Of a DNA stretch of 64,000 bases, positions 50,401 to 61,900 are shown one piece after another (position 1 is the first letter of the stretch; each line of letters starts with the position of its first letter). This DNA is from Tetrahymena thermophila SB210 (taxonomy: Eukaryota; Ciliophora; Oligohymenophorea; Hymenostomatida; Tetrahymenidae): positions 124,001-188,000 of the forward strand of contig NW_002476575.1 of NCBI RefSeq assembly GCF_000189635.1, in the 5' to 3' direction. Position numbers and translations under genes: made by a program. The notes under the pieces were generated by a model, which saw nothing but the letters and a program-made list of their open reading frames with translations, was not told the DNA's origin and did not search any database.

Positions 50401-53400
50401 TTAGATTTTTGATATTTAAAAAAATTAAATTGTTGATTAAATTCAGAATGATAATTACTTACTATAATTCTTTAAATTTAATAAATAAATGGTATACAGT
50501 TCATACCAAACAATATTCATGTATAACGTAGAGACGTTAAATCTAACATAAATATAATTACCATATGTTCCTGTAAAATTCTATAATTTGTCAGTCAACA
50601 GTAAATAAAACTTCCCTGTGTACATTCCATCATAGGTAAATCATTACTTTAAAAATAGATAAATAAATATTTTCAATTTTAAAAAGCATTATTTTTTTTA
50701 ACAAAGAAGGGGGATTCCTTAAAACATTTTTAATTAAAAAAATTGATATCATATTTGAAAATAATGATATTTCAAAATAATTGATAAATAATAAAATGTT
50801 TGAGAAATCCTCCTTATTAAAAAATTAAAATAAAATACACACAAATATTAATCTTAATAGGGAAAATTTTATCTTTATAATTTGGACGACTAAAAATTTT
50901 CATAGGTAATTAATACTATCCAAAACCTTTTTGCATAGTTTATTTAATACTAAAACGATGAAGTTATAATATACAACTAATATAGTACTCAAAAGTTGAC
51001 TATAAATAATGCTTTAATTTTATAAACAGATCCTTTTTTCCTCTAAAAAAGACCATTAACTTTATTTGAAGATAAATTTGTAGGTTTAATTTAGTTAAAT
51101 AAATTAGGTGTTTTAAATTTAATTTCGAAAACTATTGAATAAATATGTAAATTTATTATTTTAAAATCTTTTAAAATTAAATTTTTTTTTTTTTTGAATA
51201 AAGAATTAAAAGCTGATATAATTTTTTGGTTTATTTATTAGTAATAATATTACTACATTACATATGAAAATGATTTGTGTAATTCTTAGTTTGGGCTAAT
51301 AAAGAATATAGGATTTACTTAATATTAAATATTTGATTACAGGACAAATATTTTAGTAACATTAGACTACAATAATATTTTAATTTTTTATTTATTTAAT
51401 AATAATAAAACTATCGATTTATAGACTTCTAATTTTAATACCAATGTGAGTTTTAATTTTTATTTATTTTAAAATTTGAATTTAGTCCTTGTAACTTTAA
51501 ATAGTTTCAATTAATAATAAGCATATTTTGTTAATTATGAGCAAGGAACATACTTTCAGTTCTTGAATAATAATGACTAAATTTAATTTAAAGATGGTCT
51601 TTTCGTTAATGATAATAACATTTTAATAATTTCTTATTAGTCTATTTTAAAATTTTAAGTTTATTAAGGAGGAGCTCAACTAATTTAGAAATATTAGCCT
51701 AGCGAATATTATATAAGCATTTATACTTAAAATTATGATTAATTATAATTCAAGTATAATTATCAAATGAATTAATTAATGTTAATTCATTTATAAAAAT
51801 TTACACTTTCCTTTGATTTAGATACATTTTAGATAAACTGTAAATACTATTATCTGAATTAATTAGGTTATGTTTACTTTGAAAAATAAAATGTAAATTT
51901 TTTAAAATTTATTTTCAGCATTTTAATTTTTAAAAATTATAGGTCATAATTTACGTGAAGGGAAATACTTTCTCAATTTTATACCTAAATAATTGTATAG
52001 CTTTATCTAAAGATTTGATGAATATAACATTTGCGCCTTAAGTTTTTTATAAAATATAGTATGACTTGAATATATTCTTATTAGACTTATCTGATTTGCT
52101 CATTTTAATATCAACAAATGGATTAGAGGTTTATTAATTTTCTACATTAAATTACCAGCTGTCATATTATTATTAATACTCAAGCTATTATTATCAAATA
52201 TAATCCTATATTATTGAAGATACAAATGAAATTGTAATTTCATGCTCTGATAGCTCATTCCAGATTTTTGATGTAAGTACTGCATTATCTTACAGCCCAA
52301 TTGATTTAAATATATCTACTGAAAATAACTTTTTATTTTTTGATGAAATCAATATTATAGCACAGCTAAACTAAAATTCTGGAGTTATAGAAATAAAGGA
52401 AATTTATTCACAGATACTTAAATAATAAATAAAAATTTAAAGTTAATACACAGCTAAAAAATATAGTATCTTCTTTTAAAAAATATCATAAAATAGAATT
52501 ATTACATTTGTATCTATGCAAGAATATCATATTATTGATATTTAATCTTACAATTATACAATTTATTAAATACCATTTAGATGCTTATAGCTAAGATATT
52601 ATAAACTTAATATTTATTGCTTGAATGATCTATCTTAAATATTAAAGTTTAATTAATTAAGCAAAGGATTTGATTCAGTTTATCAAAAACCAAGTTAATT
52701 AATAGCAAATATAGAAATTTTCTCTGATGAATATATGCAAATCCAGTATCTTAATAGAAATTTCACTCTTTTCTTTCTGCCAAAATCTTTAGAATCTGAT
52801 ATTATAGATACTATAAATTATCCTTATAAAGTAATTTATAATTGAATTAAATATTATATTAAATTATTAATTAATTAAATTTAGATGTCGATGATAGATA
52901 ACTTACTAGTAGTTTAAATTTAATAAAAATTAACAGTTTACAATACATATTTGAATAATACCTAAAGTCTTTTTTTTTAATAAGTTTTTGAGTAATAACT
53001 TAACAATAAAATACAAACTTTTACTGTAAACAAAGTAAAAACAGAATACTAACTAATTTATTCTACAAATAGATCCACTTTTATATATGATATACTTTAA
53101 AATGTATTGATAGGAATGATGTAAAATGCTGCATAGGATTAGCAAGTGATTAAGATAGAAGATGAATACATTTATCTTATTGGATTATCTACTTTTTTTT
53201 TATATGACAAAAACTCTTTTAAAAAAATCAATTACTACAAAGTGAATTAATTTTTATTCTCTAATATTATAAATATTAAGCATATAGAAAGTGATTATTT
53301 TGCTGTGATATTAAAACAAAGTATTCACTTAGTAAAAATGAATCTAAAATAAAATGAATTAGTTTAAGCTTTTAATAATTTATATTATTCAACAATTCTT

Positions 53401-56400
53401 TTCTTCCAAAAAAATTATAATTCTAACAATAAGCTAACTGAATTAATAATATTTGGATATTCAGACACTAGTTTATTTTAAATAAATGCAAGTTAACTTG
53501 ACTAAGAGCTAAACCTCAAAATAGTTAGTGCAGAAGTTACTTTTCAATAAAGTTAAATTCAAACGAATGAATTGGTAAGTATTTTATTATATTTAAATTG
53601 ATAATAAAATGAATAAATATCTAATTTATTTTTATAATAATAAATAGCATTTCTAATTATAAACAGCCGTTTTTTATCAAAACAAAGTATTAGGATAGTA
53701 TATAATTTCTTTTGATAAAGTCTAACAAATGATAATTGATATTCCAATTTATTATAATGAAATATTTACAAATTAAACCTAAATTTAAATACAATCAGCA
53801 ATGAAAAATGAAAAAGATAATATAACATCTTTTGTAATTAGTGATAACAGTTTCATAAAAAAATAATTTGCTTCAATAATATTTTTAAATATTGAACTTC
53901 AAATTATGGCTTAATATAATGTTTTAATTCTAAATCCTTATTTAAATTTGAAAAAAATAGTTTTTGACAAAACATTTCTAAAATTTAATGAAAATTCTTA
54001 ATCTATGAATATAAGCGATTGCTAATAACTAATCTGGTAAGAAGTAATCATATAAAATTAAAATTTTACTAATTAGGATGGGATTATAAATATAAATAAT
54101 GTAGATTAAGTAAATATAGATAAATTATTAATTTAAAATGTAAATACATCCATAGGCTAATTTTTACTTTTTTATAACATCAATAAAATAGAGATTAATA
54201 ATATAACAATTAATAATTCAAATTTATTATATGATATATTAATATTCTAAAATTGCTCTAGTATTATCATCAATTAAATAATAATTAGAAATGTTTAATT
54301 AGGTTCTGGTAGTATTATAACATTTAAAAAAATTAATTAACTTAAAATATTAAAATTTCAAGCTAAAAGAGATTATGAACTAAGTTAGGATAGTAAAATT
54401 TTAACTTATTTTAACCAAGATTAAAGAGACAGTGTTTAATCAAGATATTTAATATATATTTTAGGATCCTATGTAAATTAATTTTTTAATTTTGAAATAG
54501 ACTCCTACCATAATTTTGGACTTTTAAAATCTGCTTATTTGATGGATGATTTAAGTAATCCGTCCTTTACATACGCAATTTAGATGATAAACATAACAAT
54601 AAGCAACTGTTTTTGTAATTAAAATTTTGAATTTCTAAATTTGATGACATATGTAATGGATATTGATAATCTAAAAATATAGAATTCCTAATTTTCAATA
54701 GACAGTATATCTTTTAAGCCTTAGATTACTGGTGTTATTAGAAATTCTAATTTTAAGAAAATCTAATTACTATAAGGTTCAGTTTTGAATATATTAGGTG
54801 GCTTAATAACTATTTCTAATAGCACTTTTGAATCAATCTAATCTGAAACAAGCGCAGCTATTTATTGTTCATAAACTAAGTCTTTATTAATATAATATTC
54901 TTAATTTATAAATACCTCATGTAAATATTAAAAGAGCCTATAAAAGTGTTTAGGCGGAGCTCTTTATTTATAGTAAATAAAAACCATAAAAATTATTTTC
55001 AGCAATTACTACAATTCTTTTTCTTCTGATTATGGAGGAGCAATCTACATTAATAACTAGAATAATTATTTCTCTTAAATAAATAACACCATTTTTAATA
55101 ATTGTAAAGTTAAAAATAATTCTGGTGGAGCCATATTTATTTAGCAATCTAAGAATATATCCATTTATAATTCGACTTTTTCTAATAACAGTGCACTTTT
55201 AGAAAGAGGTGGCGCTATAGGTTTATACTATTCTGACTTGATAGAGTTGAAAAATTCTATATTTCTTTATAACAAAGCACAAATCGGAGGAGGAATATGG
55301 TACGGTCCTAACAATTAAACATTTTTATAAGATGAATTATATTTTAAAAATAATTTATTTGGAAAAAATGAAGGTAAATAAATAATTATCCATTAAATTA
55401 TTAATTATATTAATTTTTATTATAGTTTTTTTTTATGGGGAAGATATTGGTTCTTATCCAAGAAAAATTTAAAGAGTAACCTCAAAGTCTGAAGAGATAA
55501 CTAGCAATTAAATTAACTAAATTTAGAGTGGAAATCTTATCAGCGAGGAAATTTATTTTACTTTCTATGACGAATAATAAAAACCACTAAATTTCATTAC
55601 ATCAGAAAAATACCCATAATCTCTTGAAGTTTAAAATGAACTGATTAGTTACTTTCTAAAAGTATAAATAGATAAAAATCCTATGATTCAAATTAAATAA
55701 GGATAAACTTTAGAGAGACGAGCTGAGCTTGGCGTGTTTTAGCTCCAAATTTAATTATTGTATAAATAAAATAAAACTCAATTGATTCAGATTTAATCTA
55801 ATCCTCTTCTTAATGAATATTAATTAATTTACAGTTTAGTACTTAATTTTAGAGATTGCATAAGAGGTGAGATTCAACAGTCATAAAACGGCTTTATTTA
55901 GTAATTTATTTTGTTGATTTAATAAATTTATATTTTATCACCTAAATTTTATCAAAAGAGCTAGGAAAAGGTGGTTAGAATATTTTTTTAAATTTTATAA
56001 AATAATCAATCAATTATGCTTATATTAATTAATATTATTGCAAACTCAATAAAATTCAGCCAATTTATTTTATCTAACCCTTCCTTTAATTGAAATACTT
56101 TCCAAAAATTTTCTAAAATCACCTTAATAAAAGGATGCTTTAATTAATGAGGAATTATGGTAATTATTTTATTAAAAAATAAATTTATATATATATAGGT
56201 GTAATCCATGCTAAGAGGGTAAATACTCATTGATTGAACCTAATAAATCTAGCATAGATAATTTAGTATGCTAATCTTGTCCAAGCTAAGCTATTTAATG
56301 CTTAAAGGATTCTATAGTATTGAGGGATGGTTTTTGGAGAGAAAGTCTATTTACTGATTAAATTTACTCTTGTTAAACTGATGGATGTTCAGAAACTTAA

Positions 56401-58160
56401 TTAAGAGTTATAGATAGATGTTTAGAAGGCTATATTGGTCCATTATGTGATAGTTGTGACGGATCTAAATAGATTTGGGGAGACTACTATGGCAAAAAGG
56501 GAAAGTATTGTATTCTATGCAAATAGCTAAAATATCAATATATTTACTTTACAGTATTTTTAATATGCTATTCAATTTATTTAACCTTATGCGTAGGTGA
56601 TTTAATAGATTAAAAGATATTTATAATAAAATTAATTTTATTTAGGAAAATAGATTTACTCATTACAAGTAAATCTTGTTCTTAAGGTGAAACAGTCACT
56701 TTTTGGATTAAAATCTTTGTACATTACCTTTAGATTTCTTCATTAATTTTCTCTTTTGGAATTTAGTATCCATATGAGCTTAGTGCTCCAGTTAATACTT
56801 TTGGAGATCCTACAAATTTTACTTTAACTAGCCTTGATTGTTTATTTCCTCTATCTTAAAATTACCCTATTTGGTTACATCGATTGATAATTTAAATTAC
56901 AAGCTTAGTAATTTAATATATTCTAGTGAACGTATTGTATTACTTTCTCTATCTCACAAATAGTTATAACAAGGCTTACAAGAAAAAATTCATTAAAACT
57001 TGTTTGAAGACTTCTTTTGTTTTTTTTTATTTATTCTATCAACCCTCTATTACTAAAATAATATTTTCTGGAATTTTTTGTAAATAAATTGGTAGTTAGT
57101 ATAGACTAATTTCAGATTTAAACTAAGAATGCTACACAGATACTCATATTATATTAGTACTTTCAGTAATATTACCACTATGCTTATTTTGGTGCTTGTT
57201 AATCCCTTTATTCTTGAATATAAAATTGTAGAGTATAAAATAGCATGTTGATTAAATAAAATAAATAGAATAAGTAATAATATATGGAATTATATATTAA
57301 GGATACAAAATTAAATGTTTTAATTGGGAAATAATTAAAATATTCTAAAAACTAATTCTAATGATAGTGATTAATTCTAATTTAAGTGATATTATTAAAA
57401 TAACTTTCATAATAGTAATACTGCTATTATACACAGTTTATTTAGTTATCAAATAACCACATAAAAATATTAAACTCATGAATTGTGAAAAAATGATGAT
57501 GGTTTTACTTAATTTTAACTTTTTATTCCTTCTGATGATAATAAAAGAAAGCAATCCATATTATTATGTTTTAATTTTGGGTTACATACTCATATTTTTA
57601 TGTAATATAATTGCTGTAATATGCTTTATTTATCTTTTGTCTAATTCAATGGTGATTAGATTATGCGATGATTATACTTCTTCAACTAAAGTTAAAAATG
57701 CCCTCTATAAGTTATCATAAAGTTTTCCAAAATTGTTTAGACATTTGAAGTTTAGGAAGGTTAATGTATACAGGATACATAAATTATGGAAGCTTATAAA
57801 AAAATTCATAAAGAATGAAAATTCTTCAAATCCAAACAAGAAAGATAATATTAAACAACTCAGTTTTAGAGCTTCATCATTCAAAAGCATTTTAATTTCA
57901 AATTATAATTTGAGATCAGATCAGACTGATCAAGATTAACAAAATTATTTCTTCTCTTAAACTCAGATTGATGAAAAGGTTAATATGTCATTTAATTATC
58001 AAATTTATGTTTAATTTACTTTTTATTTTATTAATAGGTGGATGATATAGCATCGAAATTTAATGACTTAAGCTATAAAGGAGGCACAATAGAAACCTAA
58101 AAAATAAACTAATTATAAACATTTAACGAAATTTCTAGTAATATTTTCTAGTAAAAGTGA
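47408..58160 (+). CDS. Giant Cys-rich multi-pass membrane protein, copy 1
   Basis: Thirteen exons are proposed: 47408-47608, 47672-48058, 48120-48989, 49170-49260, 49311-50635, 50861-51146, 51204-51892, 51943-52830, 52885-53574, 53648-55373, 55426-55900, 56199-57978 and 58038-58160. All phases agree, giving 3176 residues. A signal peptide (LAFLFYYIYLLSAQ) precedes a furin-like Cys-rich region (~25-180; CVNSCQEGQYADHYFRECKNC). A very long beta-strand-rich ectodomain follows (~200-2380). Its end carries pectin-lyase-like beta-helix units (GGALYLQ, GGAIYINN, GGAIFIQ, GGAIGLYY). Residues ~2543-2650 form a second Cys module (CNPCQEGKYSL, CQSCPSQ, CLEGYIGPLCDSC). About seven to nine membrane segments and a basic cytosolic tail follow. 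This architecture is a known large ciliate family without assigned function. A receptor- or adhesin-like surface role is an inference. Copy 2 follows directly. Confidence 0.85.
50707..50815. repeat. Imperfect inverted repeat inside intron 5 of giant gene copy 1
   Basis: Arms of about 24 bases (50707-50730 and 50793-50815) pair with few mismatches. Between them lies a second, weaker inverted repeat (TTTGAAA against TTTCAAA, GATATCA/TGATATTTC). The whole unit could fold into a long hairpin. It is unusually G/C-rich at its ends for an intron here. It could be a small MITE-like insertion or a structured RNA; no flanking target-site duplication was verified. Confidence 0.55.
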
Positions 58161-58912
58161 AAAATAATTTAAAGCTAATTAATTATAAATTATGATCTAA
58201 TATTTATTGTATTTCTTAAATATTAATTACCTTAAAATTTTCTATTTTCATATAAAGACTATTTATCAATTATAAGTTCCCTACCTAAAAATTAAAGAAT
58301 TTGGAAATTATTTGTTTTTTAAAATAATTATTACTTTATTTAAATTGGCTCAACATATTATATTTTCAAAAAAAAATATATTTTTTTTTATTTTAAAAAT
58401 ATTTTAAAATTTAAAACCAAAAAACAACTTTTAGCTAAAAATTGTAAGAGCAAATTTAGGAATTAAATTTTGCTTTTCAAGATCAACAAGAATTTAAAAC
58501 ATAGATATTCTAATTATATTTAACTTTAATATATTTAAAACTAAAATAGTTAAACCAACTATTTTCAATTTTTGAACTAAATAAACTATAATTATCTTTA
58601 ATTATAATTATAATTCTAATTTAATAATATAAATTATAAATGTCAGTAAATTATAGTAAAAATTGATAAGTTGAAAGATAAATTAATTACTAGATAAGTA
58701 ATAAAATTAACATTATCCATATTAATATTTTCGCTTCCCTTAAAATACGGATAAGTTAATAATACTGTATAGTTATTTAAAAAATGCTGAATGTTTTTAT
58801 TTAAAGCTTAAATTAAATCATGTACTATGTTTGTTTTTAAGCAATTTTTTAGTTAATATAATTATTATAAAAATTAATTCAAAAAATTTTAAAGTTAGGA
58901 AAATTAATAAAA
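58161..58912. other. Spacer between tandem giant genes
   Basis: AT-rich DNA between the copy 1 stop and the copy 2 start. No gene seen; it should contain the 3' end of copy 1 and the promoter of copy 2. Confidence 0.6.
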
Positions 58913-61900
58913 ATGTTTATGATAAAAAAACTTCTTTTCGTACAATTACTTTTTAGCGTGATAGTTTACACCTAAGAGCTTAAGCTCAATGATTGCCAAA
59001 GTTAAGGAAAATATTACAGCTCAAAGCTATAGTCTTGCGGAGAGTGCTCTAAAGAATGTTAATAGTGTTTTGATAGTTAGAATTGCCTACTATGCTAGCA
59101 AAATTAGTACTAAGTAAATAAATGAAAAAACGGAAACTTAATCTGAATTTTAAATAAAATAAATTTATTAAATAGGAATTTAAAGGAAATAGCTGTGCAA
59201 GATCTTGTGAGGTAGGATATTATGAAAGCAATTATTTTAGATAGTGTAAATTGTGCAAAGTAAATAATTGCAAAATTTGTAATGACGCACAAATTTGCTT
59301 AGAATGTAAATAAGGATGGGTTTTGGATGAAAAAAGGAATACCTGCTAAAATGAAAAATGTATTTCAGAAGAAGGAACATATTACTAAGAGGAAACAGAT
59401 ACATGTAAATATTATTGTAAGGAGGGATATGATGAAAATTCTATGCAATGTATTAAATTTAAAAAACTTGGGGATTATGAAGCTGAAATGATAAGAATAG
59501 ACCAATAATAAGGCAACATTATATAAATGCAAGCAATTAAAATTGAAGACTAAAATACAGTAAATTTTAAATAAATATATTTATAAATTCAATTCTAATT
59601 TATATTTTATTATTTAATTGATAAAAAAGGTTATTGCAATAGACTTATAAAGGGCAGTTTACTATAAATATCCTGAGTTAATCCCATACTTTGAAATAGC
59701 CTACAATTAAACTGCTTATTTCGCACATATAAGAGGTAATTATATACTAGTAATATACAGCGATTAAAATAAAATTGCTCGCATTAATGCTTAAACAAAA
59801 AAAATAGACTATTACTAACTTGGATAATGCGATAATCCTTTAGTATAATAAAATTATCTGATTTGTCAATACATTCAATATAATGCACTCATTATGATAG
59901 ATTTAGACAACCCTTTATTTAAAATATTTTAATTTTAGCCATAAGCAAGGATTATTCAAGAAGTATTATCGAATGAAAATAATTTAAGGTAAGCTTTTAA
60001 TTAGTAAACACCAGCTGAAATTGAAAGTTAATCAAACAAAGAATATAAAAATCAGTCAGTAAATTAAGTAAATAAGCAAAATAGAAATTTATAGGATTTA
60101 CCTTAAAATTAGGATCAACTAGGTTGTTATATTAATTATCCAAAGCAATTTGATGCTTAACCCAAGCAAATTACTAATGTCTTAAAAAATAGAACTATCC
60201 AAATAATTTAAGAATACTCTAAAATAGAAGATACATAACATTTCAATTTTTTTATTTTAGAAGAAATTAGCATGTTGCTCTATTTTGATAAGATATCTCA
60301 AAAACTCTATTCTTTAGATAGTAAAAATGTACAAAGTATCATTATGACAATCTAACTTTATAATACAAGCTAAGTTCTATGTTCATAGTACTTTAACAAT
60401 ACAATCCATCTATTGTTAGCTGATTAAAATTATTCAAATGTAGGATATTACTTAACTAGTACATTTGATTCTGGCTATTACTAATTTAATTAAGCAAATG
60501 TATTATTTTTTTCTTTATTATTCAAAATAAATCAATTACTAAACACCCCAATTAATTTTGATTTTTTTTAATTTCAGGCAATAAAAATTCAAGATGTGGA
60601 GCTTGGCGATTTATAGAATTGCTTATTTTTAGCATAGTTTCAGACATTACTTTTACAAGGCTAAAATGGTAAATAAATATTTTAAATAATAAAACAAAAA
60701 ATTATTTTTTAATTTATTTAATAAAGGTTATTTGAGAATTAAGACAAGTGAAATATAATAAATTTCAAAAAAAAGTGCATTTTATAAAAATGAATTTATT
60801 ATTTCAAATACAAATAGCTATATTTTCACTTTTCTTCTAGATAAGGCAAATTATACTATAAACATTTATGAAATTGATGATAGTATATTCAAAATATTTA
60901 ATTAGTTTAATTTTGATGTATAATAGTATTACTTTAGTGATACTCCTTCTAAATTTACATTCTTATATGATGATCTAGAAAAAAATATTGTTTTGAGCTA
61001 CAGAAATGAAATGTAACTTATTCGCCTTTTACCAAAATAAGATTAGGTATCTTAAGTATTTAGTAGATATGCTGGAGGAAAAATAAGATAAAATTTTGGT
61101 TAAATTATTACCATATTTAATTTAGAAATTGAAGATGGCATATGCATAATTTATTAATTTGGTTTTAATATAATATTTGGAAAGACAACAACATCATCAA
61201 TAGCAAGATATTTAGATTTCACAATAGAAATTTATGATTAAAAAGATAACTATTTAGTATTAGGAAGTAATTTATAAAAAAAGATTGTTATATTTGATAT
61301 ATACTTACAACAATTTAATGAACTAAATTATGAAATTCAATAATTTTAAAAGTTGTTCATAGCAAAATCCTCTGAATATCTTATAGTAGCCATTTCATTG
61401 ATGAATGGTACCTTTAATTTATACACAATAAACGGAAAACAAAGTATAAATGGTTATTCTCTTAATTATAATCTACTCTAACAAGGTTATACTCCAACAA
61501 TATAAAGCTTTTACAATCAGCTATATATAATATCAGATTAATAAACAGTATTAATTTATAAATTACAAGACCAATTGAGCTTTCTTACATCATTTTATTA
61601 CTCTCAATACTTTCAAGTTGTAGGTCCAAATGTAATCTTTTAATTTTCTAAATGCAAAGAAAACTCTGATACTTATTTAACTGTTTTCAATATATTAAAT
61701 TAATCGACATATTTTATATTATTCTAAGTGGAAGATATATCCTACCAAAAGATATAAGTGACTTAATACTTGCGTTACGCAAAAATATTATTTTAATCTG
61801 GAAGATACAAAGTTAAAATATTTGATATGGGTAATTAATCTTTTATTGAAAAACCTCCATAGACAGATCTTAATAATAGTCTCTTAGTTGATAGATATAT

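Noticed and set aside
55980..56195. Coding extension of exon 11 of giant gene copy 1
   Set aside because: Reading through reaches a TGA; splicing 55900 to 56199 gives NGFIQCNPCQEGKYSL, which fits the Cys module, so this is intron.
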